From: Thermoplasmata archaeon
Lineage (GTDB): Archaea > Thermoplasmatota > Thermoplasmata > Thermoplasmatales > GCA-001856825
Assembly (NCBI GenBank): GCA_021797855.1
Contig: JAJZYX010000002.1
Location: forward strand, 25,043-89,042
DNA length: 64,000 nt
Reading direction: 5' to 3'
Shown here: piece after piece, positions 27,191-36,411 of the stretch
Position numbering within the stretch: position 1 is the stretch's first letter
Layout: every line of letters begins with the position of its first letter
Position numbers and translations under genes: made by a program
The notes under the pieces: model-generated
Told to the model about the DNA's origin: nothing
Databases searched by the model: none
Seen by the model: only the letters and a program-made list of their open reading frames with translations

Positions 27191-27664
27191 TTGCTACTGT
27201 CTCTCCGTTGGGGGAATGAGATTGCAAGAAACTCTGGGAACCTTGATTTAGAAGAAGAAGATACAGTCAGAGTGTCTGAATACGAGAACCTTCAGAAGGG
27301 GATAAGAGAGCTAGACCTAGGAAAGATCGACTCAGTTCAGTTCCCATACAGGGGGAGGAGGACGCACATAACGATAGAGACTGACGAGTTCACCTCCATC
27401 TGCCCGAAGACTGGACTTCCTGATTTCGGGAAGATTACAGTCCACTACCTTCCAGACAGGAAGATAGTGGAGTTAAAGTCATTCAAGCTCTACCTCCACA
27501 GATACAGGAATGTCGGTATATTCCAGGAAAACGCTGTAAACAAGATTCTCGATGACCTAGTTAGAAGCTGTTCACCCAAATTCATGACGGTGATAGGGGA
27601 GTTCAAGGCTAGGGGTGGACTGAAGACAAGGATTGTCGCAAGGTTCGAAAAGGTTAAGAGTTAA
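27191..27664 (+). CDS. QueF homologue (nitrile reductase fold; possible archaeosine synthase QueF-L)
   Basis: The body matches unimodular QueF: EFTSICPKTGLPDFG with the covalent Cys and general-acid Asp, ELKSFKLYLHRYRNVGIFQEN, and a closing FKARGGL. In Bacillus QueF the equivalent of FQEN is FHED; the catalytic His is Gln here while the preQ0-binding Glu is kept. In some archaea QueF-like proteins add ammonia to preQ0 on tRNA to make archaeosine instead of reducing it. Since the window also has tgtA, queD and queC, that role is attractive. The start is uncertain: the frame opens at 27050, but TTG at 27191 is nearer the TATA-like GTTTTAAAAA. Confidence 0.78.
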   Translation: MLLSLRWGNEIARNSGNLDLEEEDTVRVSEYENLQKGIRELDLGKIDSVQFPYRGRRTHITIETDEFTSICPKTGLPDFGKITVHYLPDRKIVELKSFKLYLHRYRNVGIFQENAVNKILDDLVRSCSPKFMTVIGEFKARGGLKTRIVARFEKVKS

Positions 27665-27736
27665 CTATCCATCATATCACGTTCCCTATGGAATAGCTCT
27701 TGATTTGTGATAGGTGCTGGACGACGGGGAACTATA

Positions 27737-27862
27737 GGGATTTTTGGGCCCCTTGGTGAGTTAGGGCGTGTCGCCTGTCTATGAACCCAAGGCCAGAAAA
27801 AGTCCCACATCCCCGGATAGGTCAGAGGGGATGACAATGATTCTCCTTGTTAAATCCGGGGA
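27737..27862. ncRNA. Structured intergenic region, two long hairpins; candidate ncRNA or double terminator
   Basis: Between the convergent QueF-like and threonine dehydratase genes are two stem-loops. The first pairs GGGATTTTTGGGCC-CCTTGG (27737-27756) with CCAAGG-CC-AGAAAAAGTCCC (27788-27806), with an inner AGGGCG-TGT-CGCCT hairpin. The second pairs TCCCCGGAT (27810-27818) perfectly with ATCCGGGGA (27854-27862). Neither is followed by the clean U tract of a bacterial terminator, and I do not recognise a known archaeal RNA. The transcribed strand is not determinable. It may be a bidirectional terminator, a small RNA gene or a relic of a mobile-element end. Confidence 0.4.
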
Positions 27863-27866
27863 ACAC

Positions 27867-29105
27867 TCAGAATTTTGCCCCCCTTATGCTCACTATTGTG
27901 AATCCAAACTCGTCGAACTTCCTTCTGATCCTTGAGAGGTTCTCGTTCCCGTAGATCTTCAGCTTGACCGTCACCTTCTGCTTCCCGACACCAATGTCGT
28001 CGCCGAACAGCTCCGTCCGGAGTTCTTCTATGTTGAGCCTCATCTCAGAGAAGAGTTCTATCGCCTTCTTCATCTCGGAAGGGATATTGGCCACAATGAA
28101 ACTCATAATGAATTCCCTCCCCGTTTCCAGCAGGTTCTTCTCTATTATCTGTGACAGGAGCGGCATATCGACGTTCCCCCCTGATATCAATGCAACCACC
28201 TTCTTTCCCTTGGCCTTAACCTTCCCCGTTATGAGTGCAGCAACTGATGCGGCGCCTGCGGGCTCTGAAACAATCTTCCCCCTCTCCAGAAGTGTGAACA
28301 TGGCAGATGATATCTCCTCGTCGCTTACTGTTACTACTTCGTCTACATATTTTCTGGCTATATTCAGCGTGAATTCTGATGGTGACTTTATCGCTATCCC
28401 GTCTGCAATCGTTGCGACTGAATCAAGTTTCACCAACTTCCCCGTTTCAAGGGAATTTTTCATCGCAGCTGCCTTCTCTGCCTCCACGCCTATAACCTTC
28501 CCCTTGTAGCCCCTCTCCTTCAGGTAAGTCGCGATCCCTCCAATCAGACCTCCGCCCCCCACGGGGACGATTATGTAATCGAAATCCTGCATAACCTCAA
28601 TTATCTCCAGACCTACCGTCCCCTGGCCGGCCACGACGTACCTGTTGTCAAACGCATGTGCGAACACCCTACCCTCTTCCTCTGATATCTTCCTTGCTCT
28701 TTCGGTGGCCTCGTCGAAGCTGTTGCCGTAGAGAAGCACCTTCGCCCCGAACTTCTGCGTCGCAATTATTTTGACTGGCGGTGCGAACTGGGGCATGACC
28801 ACGAGAGAGTTGAGGCCGAGAAGGGATGAGGCCAAGGCGACACCCTGGGAATGGTTTCCTGCGCTTGCAGCGACCACGTCCCTCCTTTCCCTGCTTAACA
28901 GGTTGTATGCCCCCCTTATCTTGAACGATCCTCCCTTCTGAAGGTTCTCCAGTTTCAGGTATGCATCCGACCCGCTCAGTTCACTCACTGAGCTTGAACG
29001 CTCTAGAGGGGTGTTCTTCACAACCCCCTTAACGAGGTCATATGCTTCCTCGATGTCCTTCCATGTCACAGGCTCATAGTAATCCGGTGATATTCCCCTT
29101 GTCAT
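27867..29105 (-). CDS. ilvA: Threonine dehydratase with C-terminal ACT-like domain
   Basis: The 412-residue PLP enzyme converts threonine to 2-oxobutyrate and ammonia. The PLP lysine is in GGSFKIRGA, the phosphate loop is VGGGGLIGG, and SAGNHSQGVA is a family motif. The last 80 residues (FIVANIPSEMKKAIELF) form an ACT-like domain that may give allosteric control. The start overlaps the end of fhs by 32 bases in a different frame. With neighbours tdh and kbl it can act in threonine catabolism as well as isoleucine synthesis. Confidence 0.94.
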   Translation of the reverse strand: MTRGISPDYYEPVTWKDIEEAYDLVKGVVKNTPLERSSSVSELSGSDAYLKLENLQKGGSFKIRGAYNLLSRERRDVVAASAGNHSQGVALASSLLGLNSLVVMPQFAPPVKIIATQKFGAKVLLYGNSFDEATERARKISEEEGRVFAHAFDNRYVVAGQGTVGLEIIEVMQDFDYIIVPVGGGGLIGGIATYLKERGYKGKVIGVEAEKAAAMKNSLETGKLVKLDSVATIADGIAIKSPSEFTLNIARKYVDEVVTVSDEEISSAMFTLLERGKIVSEPAGAASVAALITGKVKAKGKKVVALISGGNVDMPLLSQIIEKNLLETGREFIMSFIVANIPSEMKKAIELFSEMRLNIEELRTELFGDDIGVGKQKVTVKLKIYGNENLSRIRRKFDEFGFTIVSIRGAKF

Positions 29106-30708
29106 CTATGTTAACTTCCTCAGAGATGGGATGCTTTGGCAGACCTGGCATGGTCATCATTTCACCGAGCAAAGGCACTGCGAAACCCACACCCGTAGAG
29201 AGCATTATGTCCTCTATGGTAATTGTGAAGCCTTTCGGCCATCCAAGCTTCGTCTGGTCGTCCGTTATGGAATATTGGGTTTTTGCCATGCACACGTCAA
29301 GGAAATCCAACTTCTCATCCCTTATTCTCTTCAGTACCCGCAAGGCCTTCTTAGAATATTCAGTTTTTGATGCTCCATAAACTTTTAAGGCTATCTTATC
29401 GATCTTGTTCTTGACCTGCTCGTCCCTCTCATATGTGAAATTAATCTTCCTCTGTTCCTGTGATACCTTCTCGAGCATTTCCACAACGCCTCTAGCGAGG
29501 TCAGTGGCACCGTCTCCCCCCTTTGTATACCCTTCGTTTATCTCCATCCTGTAGCCTTTCTTCTGAACCTCTTCCCTAAGGAAATTAATCTCCTCCTCTG
29601 TATCTTCCTTGAACCTGTTTAGTGAAACGATCAATGGAAGTCCATATCTTTCAATGTTGGAGATGTGATAGAACAGGTTGTCAATTCCTTTCCGCATGAA
29701 TTCCATTCCTCCGTTCTCCGATGGTTTCATTCCTCCGTTGTGCTTGATGGCCTTCACCGTCACCACAAGAACAACCAGGTCCAGATTGTACCCTGCCCTC
29801 CTCATCACTATGTCTATGAACTTCTGCATCCCCAGGTCGGAACCGAACCCTGCTTCCGTGATCACGTAGTCCGCAAGTTTGAGGGCGATCTTGTCTGCAA
29901 TCACGCTGTTGTGTCCGTGGGCGATGTTGCCGAAGGGTCCAATGTGAACGAAACCTGGGACTCCCTCCGTTGTCTGAACCAGGTTTGGCTTGATCGCGTT
30001 TTTGAGCAGTGCTGCCATTGCACCCTGAGCCTTCAGGTCCCCTGCTGTCAGTCTCTTTCCGTCCCTTGTGTAACCAACGGTGATCTTCGACAGCATTTCC
30101 TTGAGGTCATTATAATTCTCTGCAAAGCCCATTATGGCCATTATCTCTGAAGCAGGAGTTATCAGGAATGAATCTTCAACCAGTGCTCCCCCCTGATCGC
30201 CCAACCCTACTACGATCTGTCTGAGCGACCGGTCGTTCATGTCAATGGTTCTCTTCCACGTGATCCTCTTGGGGTCAAATCCAAGCTCGTTGCCCTGAAA
30301 AATGTGGTTGTTTATGAGCGCAGACAGAAGATTGTGAGCTGCCGAAATCGCTGGGAAGTCACCGGTGAAATTCAGATTGATCTCGTCTGCCGGGAGCAGC
30401 TGGCATTTCCCGCCACCCGTTCCTCCCCCCTTTATTCCGAAGTTTGGTCCAAGTGACGGTTCCCTTATGGTGACCATTGACCTCTTTCCAATCTTCTTCA
30501 ATCCCTGGGCAAGACCTATGGTGGTTGTGGTTTTCCCCTCCCCGGCTGAAGTGGGGTTTATCGCTGTTACCAGGATAAGTTTTCCGTTCTTCCTCCCCGA
30601 CAACCTGGCAAGAATGTTTGGGTCTACCTTAGCCATGTATTTCCCATACAAATCTAATTCATCCTCGGCAATTCCAATATCTTTTGCAATTTCAGTAATA
30701 TACCTCAT
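29074..30708 (-). CDS. fhs: Formate-tetrahydrofolate ligase
   Basis: The enzyme makes, or uses for ATP synthesis, 10-formyl-tetrahydrofolate. Visible motifs are the P-loop region TSAGEGKTTTTIGLAQGL, EPSLGPNFGIKGG and the later PRLPKHP-like MPGLPKHP. From the ATG at 30708, with GGTGAT upstream, it has 544 residues, the family size. A GTG at 30735 inside the end of ftcD is also possible. It directly follows ftcD on the minus strand, linking formimino-group catabolism to formate and energy. Confidence 0.96.
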   Translation of the reverse strand: MRYITEIAKDIGIAEDELDLYGKYMAKVDPNILARLSGRKNGKLILVTAINPTSAGEGKTTTTIGLAQGLKKIGKRSMVTIREPSLGPNFGIKGGGTGGGKCQLLPADEINLNFTGDFPAISAAHNLLSALINNHIFQGNELGFDPKRITWKRTIDMNDRSLRQIVVGLGDQGGALVEDSFLITPASEIMAIMGFAENYNDLKEMLSKITVGYTRDGKRLTAGDLKAQGAMAALLKNAIKPNLVQTTEGVPGFVHIGPFGNIAHGHNSVIADKIALKLADYVITEAGFGSDLGMQKFIDIVMRRAGYNLDLVVLVVTVKAIKHNGGMKPSENGGMEFMRKGIDNLFYHISNIERYGLPLIVSLNRFKEDTEEEINFLREEVQKKGYRMEINEGYTKGGDGATDLARGVVEMLEKVSQEQRKINFTYERDEQVKNKIDKIALKVYGASKTEYSKKALRVLKRIRDEKLDFLDVCMAKTQYSITDDQTKLGWPKGFTITIEDIMLSTGVGFAVPLLGEMMTMPGLPKHPISEEVNIDDKGNITGLL

Positions 30709-30725
30709 TAGATCACCGTGGGTAA

Positions 30726-32237
30726 TCAATTCCACATATTTTTGGTTATTTCCTCTGTCTTAGACCTCGTTTCCTCTACAAGTTCCTTCATCTTCCTCTC
30801 GTACTCTCCAACGAATTCCTGGTCTTTGATCATTCCTAGGTTTATCTTGACATTGTGCATGGCCCCATACACTGCCGAGGAGATGAAGAGGGACGCACAG
30901 TAAACATCGGAAATCGCGTTTTTGTTCCCCTTTTCAATGAGTACAGGCAGGTATCCGAGCAAGGATGCTGCAATCTTGCCGGTCTCGTACGGCACCTGAG
31001 TAGCTTCCTTCAGCCTGGCCTGGATCATCCTTGACCTTTCCTCCTTCTCCTCTGGAGTTGATTTAGGCATTGAGAGCGATTTGGAGAGGTTATCGTACGC
31101 CCTTGTGTCTCGGTCCGCCTGCTGATACAGGCGCCAGACCGCCTCGCTTGCAACTTTTTGTATCGACCTCATCTCCTCTGAAACATCCTCATAACCTTTC
31201 TTTCCCGCGGTAAGGCCTGCTACCATTGAGATGAGCGCAGCTCCCATCGATCCTACCATACCGCTGGCTGACCCTCCTCCCGGAGCAGGTCTGTCGCTAG
31301 CAAGATCACCAAGATACGTCCTCATGCTGTCCTTTGAGAATATCTCCAGAAGCTTCTTTTCAAGGACCTGGTTTTCAGAGAAATCCCTGTTCATCAAGTA
31401 AAACCTGTAGATCTCCTCCAGGGCCTGTAAGGGTATCATGCCCACAAGCTCCGATCTGCTAACTGGCAGCCCACGGGCTTGAGCTTCCCTCCTTACGAAT
31501 TCAAACACCTCCGGCACTGGTGTTTCCTTATAGTTTACGAGGTTCATCGATACCTGCGTCTCCCTTGTCTCCTTCAGGTTGAAGCCTAGAGCTCTGACGT
31601 TACGGAGCCCACCAGTCCTTTCCCTCGTCCTTTTTGCTATTTCCTTCGTTGCCTTTAGATCATCTGTCCTTAGATCGACGTTAAAAGCTATGAGAAACTC
31701 CCTTGCCCCTATTATCGTTGCTCCTGCTTTTCCAAGCTTTCTTGGACCAAAGTCTGGTGTGTATCTTTCATCGCCCACTATCGCAGCCTTCAGCTGCTCG
31801 TACTGGAACTTCTCGCTCCTTATGTCAGGCAGTTCCCTTCTTGAGGGTATTTTAGCAGCTTCAGAATAAAGGAATACCGGTATGCCCAATTCATTGCCGA
31901 CTCTCTCCCCTAGCCGCCTCGCGAGATCAACACAGTAATCTATGGACGTGCCAAGCATGGGGACAAACGGTACAACGTCAGTTGCACCGAATCTTGGGTG
32001 TTCCCCCCTGTGCGAATCAAGATCAATCAGTTCACTTGCCCTCTTAATAGACTCGAACATCGCATTAAGCATCGACTCCCCGTCACCAACCACTGTGATC
32101 ACAGACCTGTTGTGATCAGGGTTCATTTCCACATCGATCACATCCACTGGATACTTCTTTATTGATTCTATTACGGACTCAATCTTGCTCCTGTCTTTCC
32201 CTTCACTGTAATTGGGTACACACTCCACATAATTCAT
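30726..32237 (-). CDS. ftcD: Glutamate formiminotransferase / formimino-THF cyclodeaminase, fused
   Basis: The 503-residue protein fuses the transferase (N-terminal 300 residues, MNYVECVPNYSEG, SHRGEHPRFGATDVVPFVP) to the cyclodeaminase (from about 310, RPAPGGGSASGMVGSMGAALISMV). It moves the formimino group of formiminoglutamate, a histidine breakdown product, to tetrahydrofolate and then makes methenyl-THF. This bifunctional form is known from animals and some prokaryotes. It sits between kbl and fhs on the same strand with spacing of 16 bases or less. Confidence 0.95.
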   Translation of the reverse strand: MNYVECVPNYSEGKDRSKIESVIESIKKYPVDVIDVEMNPDHNRSVITVVGDGESMLNAMFESIKRASELIDLDSHRGEHPRFGATDVVPFVPMLGTSIDYCVDLARRLGERVGNELGIPVFLYSEAAKIPSRRELPDIRSEKFQYEQLKAAIVGDERYTPDFGPRKLGKAGATIIGAREFLIAFNVDLRTDDLKATKEIAKRTRERTGGLRNVRALGFNLKETRETQVSMNLVNYKETPVPEVFEFVRREAQARGLPVSRSELVGMIPLQALEEIYRFYLMNRDFSENQVLEKKLLEIFSKDSMRTYLGDLASDRPAPGGGSASGMVGSMGAALISMVAGLTAGKKGYEDVSEEMRSIQKVASEAVWRLYQQADRDTRAYDNLSKSLSMPKSTPEEKEERSRMIQARLKEATQVPYETGKIAASLLGYLPVLIEKGNKNAISDVYCASLFISSAVYGAMHNVKINLGMIKDQEFVGEYERKMKELVEETRSKTEEITKNMWN

Positions 32238-32253
32238 AAGCTCACCACATCGG

Positions 32254-33432
32254 CTAAATCAATTTCATCCTCTTACCAACTTCTTCGAACTTGTCTCCAG
32301 CATACTTTAGATCCTCTCTGGAATGGACTGCTGAAGGCATCAGCCTGATTCTTGCGGTCCCCTTTGGAACAGTTGGATATACAATAGGAGAGGCAAATAC
32401 ACCTTCGTTGTAAAGCTCCTTGCTGAGTTCTACTGTCTCTTTCTCCCCCCCTATTATCACAGGCGTGATTGGCGTTTTGCTCCTGCCTGTATTGTACCCC
32501 AAGTTTCTCAGCTTCTCCTTGAGGAAATCAGAATTGTTCCATAGTTTCTTAAGGAGGGAATCATCCTTCTCCATTATCTCTATCCCTTTCATAACTGCAG
32601 CTATTTCACCAGGGTTCAATGCAGAACTGAACAGGAAAGGTCTCGCCTTTTGTTTGAGGTAGTCTATCAGTTCCCTGCTACCTGCAACAAAGCCTCCCAT
32701 CACCCCTACCGCCTTTGAGAATGTTCCCATCTCAATGTCCACCTTCCCTACCAGGTTGAAATGGTCTACTATTCCCCTCCCATGATCACCGAGTACCCCC
32801 TCACCGTGCGCGTCATCCACATATATCATGGAATCATAACGTTCAGCAAGTTCGGCTTCTTCCCGCAAGGGTGCAATGTCACCATCCATGCTGAATACTC
32901 CGTCCGTGATGATAAGAGCCCTCTTCCCATTCTGTCTCTCGGCCTTAAGTTTCTCTTCAAGGTCAGATGCCGATATATGGGCAAAAACGATCCTCTTTGC
33001 AGAGCTGAGTCTCACTCCGTCGATTATGCTTGCGTGATTCAGCTCTTCACTGAATACGAGGTCATCTTTCCCCACAAGCGCAGGGATTGTTCCAATGTTC
33101 GCCAGGAGGCCTCCCTGGTACACCAGGGATGATTCCATGTGCTTGAATTGTGCAATCTTCTCCTCAAGCTTTAGGTGGATCTCCATGGTACCTGCAATGC
33201 TTCTTACGGCTCCAGCCCCAACACCGTAAGTATCGATCGCCTCGTGCATTGCCTTCTTGACATCCGGATTGTTTGCCAGCCCGAGATAGTTATTGGAACA
33301 CAAGTTGAGTAATTTCTTCCCCTCTATCTTCACCCATGCACCCTGTGAAGTCTGGAGTGCCCGTATGGGAACATAACGGCCGGACTCTTTTAACAAGTTA
33401 ATTTCTTCCTGTACCCAGTCCATTTTGCCCAT
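32254..33432 (-). CDS. kbl: 2-amino-3-ketobutyrate CoA ligase (glycine C-acetyltransferase)
   Basis: This alpha-oxoamine synthase uses PLP to split 2-amino-3-ketobutyrate, the TDH product, to glycine and acetyl-CoA. Motifs are NLCSNNYLGLANNP, NHASIIDGVRLS, VDDAHGEGVLGDHGRG and the Schiff-base Lys in GTFSKAVGVMGG. The ATG at 33432 lies about 27 bases from a TATA-like AACTATATG; the frame is open to a TTG at 33453. It is divergent from tdh, its metabolic partner, across a 222-base regulatory region. Confidence 0.92.
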   Translation of the reverse strand: MGKMDWVQEEINLLKESGRYVPIRALQTSQGAWVKIEGKKLLNLCSNNYLGLANNPDVKKAMHEAIDTYGVGAGAVRSIAGTMEIHLKLEEKIAQFKHMESSLVYQGGLLANIGTIPALVGKDDLVFSEELNHASIIDGVRLSSAKRIVFAHISASDLEEKLKAERQNGKRALIITDGVFSMDGDIAPLREEAELAERYDSMIYVDDAHGEGVLGDHGRGIVDHFNLVGKVDIEMGTFSKAVGVMGGFVAGSRELIDYLKQKARPFLFSSALNPGEIAAVMKGIEIMEKDDSLLKKLWNNSDFLKEKLRNLGYNTGRSKTPITPVIIGGEKETVELSKELYNEGVFASPIVYPTVPKGTARIRLMPSAVHSREDLKYAGDKFEEVGKRMKLI

Positions 33433-33654
33433 GCCCAGAGATGTTCTCTGCAATCATATAGTTTGCTTCGCCTCTTGACATCTCCAACCTACTGGCCGGA
33501 ATTTGTCCTTGTCAGCTTCTTCTCCCTAAAGCGTATTGCGTTGATGCCGGACCCCCTAACCACAAAAATGGATCTTGTTATGACTGTTGTATGGATCAAC
33601 TAATCAGGGAAATTCTACGAAATATTTTTTATTTGCCCATAACTCTTTGTCTTT

Positions 33655-34584
33655 ATGACCTTCGAAAAAATCCTGGTAACTGGCGCAGCCGGTCAAATCG
33701 GCAGTGAGCTAGTGCCGTTCCTCTCAGACCATTTTGGCAGCAGTAGGGTAATCCCGTCAGATGTAAGACCCAACACCAATGACCCCAGGTTCATTAGCCT
33801 TGATGTGACTGATAAGGGCGCAGTTGAGAAGGCAATAGACAAGTATCGCATAGACACAATATTCCACCTTGCTGCCATTCTATCTGCTAACGGGGAGAAG
33901 AATCCGGAACTCGCATTCAAGGTCAACGTTGTCGGTCTTTACAACATATTTGAGGTTGCGGTTAGCAATAAGATAGGACTAGTAATGACCCCTAGTTCGA
34001 TAGGCGTCTTTGGACCAGATACCCCAAAGGAAAACGTTCCGATTGAAACAATCACTAGGCCCGTTACCATGTATGGAGTTACAAAGCTCCTCGCAGAAAC
34101 TTTGGGTTATTATTACCATTCCAGGTTTGGGTTAAACGCGAGGGGACTCAGGTTCCCCGGTCTGATCAGTTACAAGAACCCTCCTGGTGGTGGAACTACT
34201 GATTACTCAATAGAGATGATAGTAGAGGCTGTCAAGGGGCGGAGTTACAAATGCTTCCTTAGGGAAGACTCAAAACTTCCGATGATGTATATGCCGGATG
34301 CCCTCGATTCGCTTCTGAGACTTGCGGAGGCAGATGATTCTCGCTTGAAACATCGAACTGACTTCAACGTCACCTCCTTTTCCATTACTCCCAAGGAACT
34401 AGAAATGGAACTCAGGGAATACTACCCCTCCTTCAGGGTGACTTACCAGCCAGATTTCAGACAGGCTATAGCGGATTCCTGGCCTGCTTCCCTAGACTCC
34501 TCTGCCGCGATCAATGAATGGGGATTTCACCCAAGATATGACTTGAAGTCGACAACAGCGGACATGATAGCACATTTGAAATGA
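33655..34584 (+). CDS. tdh: L-threonine 3-dehydrogenase, SDR type
   Basis: The 309-residue short-chain dehydrogenase has the NAD-binding loop ILVTGAAGQIGSELV, the serine of TPSSIGVFG and the YGVTK catalytic pair. Thermoplasma uses this UDP-galactose-4-epimerase-like TDH instead of the zinc-type enzyme. The GGTTDYSIEMIVEAV and YMPDALDSLLRL segments fit that subfamily. It feeds KBL, encoded divergently next door. An AT-rich ATATTTTTTATT lies 20-30 bases before the ATG. Confidence 0.92.
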   Translation: MTFEKILVTGAAGQIGSELVPFLSDHFGSSRVIPSDVRPNTNDPRFISLDVTDKGAVEKAIDKYRIDTIFHLAAILSANGEKNPELAFKVNVVGLYNIFEVAVSNKIGLVMTPSSIGVFGPDTPKENVPIETITRPVTMYGVTKLLAETLGYYYHSRFGLNARGLRFPGLISYKNPPGGGTTDYSIEMIVEAVKGRSYKCFLREDSKLPMMYMPDALDSLLRLAEADDSRLKHRTDFNVTSFSITPKELEMELREYYPSFRVTYQPDFRQAIADSWPASLDSSAAINEWGFHPRYDLKSTTADMIAHLK

Positions 34585-34667
34585 CACCCTCTTTGTACCA
34601 CGAGGGACCATTCCACTGGAAACAGTTCTCTAATCCTTAAGTACGCGTAACCCCTCCTTAATTTGGA

Positions 34668-35567
34668 ATGGAAAAAATAGTGGACGCAAATGATCTGGAA
34701 AGTATTCAAGAAAATTCACCATTTCTCATATTCATTCCTGATGAGATTCCAATCGCAAAACCAACCTACAGGGTTCCAGATGAGAAATGGGCTACCCTGA
34801 GATTTGAATGCTCTTTGGGAGGGGAGAGACTTAGGGTAAAAGAGTTCTTTCTTGATTGGTTCTATCCAGGGTTCCCGAAGAGTCTTATGGACTCCTTCAT
34901 ATCAACATATTCCGCAGTGGAAAGTTCCACGCTGAGAGACAGGGTAATCTTCTACGGGAAAAATTACAAGGGTAAGGAAGCCTCATCCTCGTTCTGCATG
35001 GGCACCCAAATTGAAATCGAAGGTGAGAGCAGGAAAAATGTTGTAAAGCTCAGTGAGATGATGACTGCACCGTTCGTTGGTGAGAAATTCAGAAGGTACC
35101 CCTTTTTCAAGAGGTCGTTTTTCGCAAACGGAGGCAAACCGGAATGGTTTGAGGAGGCAAGGATCAGCAATCTCTCCTGGGGGGCCCTTGAAAGAGAGAT
35201 ATGTGGAGGCAGCCTTCTTTCGGATTCCCTAGGAATTTATAGGGATGCTGGTAGGATTGTTCAAATGATCCTTGTCCTTTCCGAAGATTACTACAAGCGT
35301 GCAGCCTGGGTTGACATTACAAACAAGGAAAGCAGACGGCCCCATCTGGTGTATGAGTTCAGGAAGGGTGGCAATTTTTTCGACGTATTCGAAGAAACCG
35401 ATGTAGCCCTTGCATTCAGAGGGGACGCAGGACCCACCATAGCTAGGTCCGATTTGGGAAACTTCGTGGCTACTGTTTCTCTCACCCCTTTGTTCAAACT
35501 TCAAGATGCAAGGTCCACAGTGAAATCACTGATAGAAGGAGTCAGGGAATTAGAAACGTTTATCTGA
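34668..35567 (+). CDS. Protein of unknown function, 299 residues
   Basis: No membrane segment, signal peptide or recognised motif is visible. The sequence is rich in aromatic and charged residues, with FFLDWFYPGFPKSLMDSF near residue 62-79 and a C-terminal helical tail. It is followed by the CoA-binding protein after 20 bases on the same strand, so the two may share a transcript. It reads as an intact gene with normal composition. Confidence 0.65.
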   Translation: MEKIVDANDLESIQENSPFLIFIPDEIPIAKPTYRVPDEKWATLRFECSLGGERLRVKEFFLDWFYPGFPKSLMDSFISTYSAVESSTLRDRVIFYGKNYKGKEASSSFCMGTQIEIEGESRKNVVKLSEMMTAPFVGEKFRRYPFFKRSFFANGGKPEWFEEARISNLSWGALEREICGGSLLSDSLGIYRDAGRIVQMILVLSEDYYKRAAWVDITNKESRRPHLVYEFRKGGNFFDVFEETDVALAFRGDAGPTIARSDLGNFVATVSLTPLFKLQDARSTVKSLIEGVRELETFI

Positions 35568-35587
35568 ATATCATTAATAGAGACAAT

Positions 35588-36004
35588 ATGATTCTAGATA
35601 GACCTGGGCAGATCAAAGAACTATTGGATAAGAGCAAGAATATTGCAGTTGTGGGAATGTCGCCCAATCCTGATAGAGATTCAAACAAGGTTGGGAAATA
35701 CCTAATAGACAAGGGGTACAACGTTATTCCAGTGAACCCGGTAGTTAAAGAGATTTACGGAAGGAAGTCTTATCCCTCAATCTTAGACATTCCGAAGGAC
35801 GTGAAGATTGACATAGTTGACGTATTCAGGAATCCCGAAGGTTCCAAGGAAGTTGTCCTGCAGGCACCCGATGTACACCCTCGGGCAGTGTGGCTTCAGC
35901 TAGGAGCCGAAAGTCCAGAAGTGATACAACTGGCACTTTCAAAAAACCTCGACGTAGTCTATGGAATTTGCATAATGCAAACACACCAAAAGATAGCTAA
36001 TTAG
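35588..36004 (+). CDS. CoA-binding protein (YccU/CoA_binding_2 family)
   Basis: The 138-residue Rossmann-fold protein resembles the CoA-binding domain of succinyl-CoA synthetase alpha. NIAVVGMSPNPDRDSNKVGKYL in two parts, the middle VIPVNPVV and VWLQLGAES are typical. The binding of CoA or a similar nucleotide is expected; the physiological role of these stand-alone proteins is unclear. It precedes the HU gene, which has its own promoter. Confidence 0.87.
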   Translation: MILDRPGQIKELLDKSKNIAVVGMSPNPDRDSNKVGKYLIDKGYNVIPVNPVVKEIYGRKSYPSILDIPKDVKIDIVDVFRNPEGSKEVVLQAPDVHPRAVWLQLGAESPEVIQLALSKNLDVVYGICIMQTHQKIAN

Positions 36005-36108
36005 TCATGGGACGAGCCTCGCAAAAACATTAATATTCCATTGTTTTTATTAGATATTTGTTATAAAATTCATATTCCTCATCCCTGCCGTAATTTCAAA
36101 AATAGCGC

Positions 36109-36121
36109 TAACTTTATATAT
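36109..36121 (+). promoter_or_regulatory. TATA box for the HU/HTa gene
   Basis: The stretch AACTTTATATATT ending at 36121 lies about 25 bases before the ATG at 36142, so the mRNA is probably leaderless. Confidence 0.6.
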
Positions 36122-36141
36122 TAAATGCATATAATCTAAAT

Positions 36142-36411
36142 ATGGTCGGAATAAACGAGATTGCCAGAGATGTGGCCAAGAGTTCCGGCGTATCAGTCAG
36201 AAGCGCGGAGTCAGTAATTAGGGGAACCTTCAAGGCTATCGTCACAAACATAAACAAGGGACAGAAGGTCAGAATTGCAGGGTTCGGGATCTTCTCCAGA
36301 AAACTTACGAAAGCAAGGAATGCAAAGAACCCAAGGACAAAACAGATAATAAAGGTCCCCGCGAAGAACAAGGTGCACTTCAGTGCATCCTCAAAGATAA
36401 AGTACAAGTAG
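36142..36411 (+). CDS. HU-family histone-like DNA-binding protein (HTa)
   Basis: The 89-residue protein has the full HU fold: helical N-terminus INEIARDVAKSSGVSV, the VRIAGFGIFSRK saddle, and a beta arm with RNAKNPRTKQIIKVPAK where the intercalating Pro lies. Bacterial-type HU is the main chromatin protein of Thermoplasmatales (HTa) and is rare in other archaea, which makes this gene the best taxonomic marker of the window. It is monocistronic with a strong TATA box. Confidence 0.95.
   Translation: MVGINEIARDVAKSSGVSVRSAESVIRGTFKAIVTNINKGQKVRIAGFGIFSRKLTKARNAKNPRTKQIIKVPAKNKVHFSASSKIKYK

Noticed and set aside
27964..28509. 181-codon plus-strand frame
   Set aside because: Antisense to the conserved PLP enzyme ilvA and of abnormal Ser- and Thr-rich composition.
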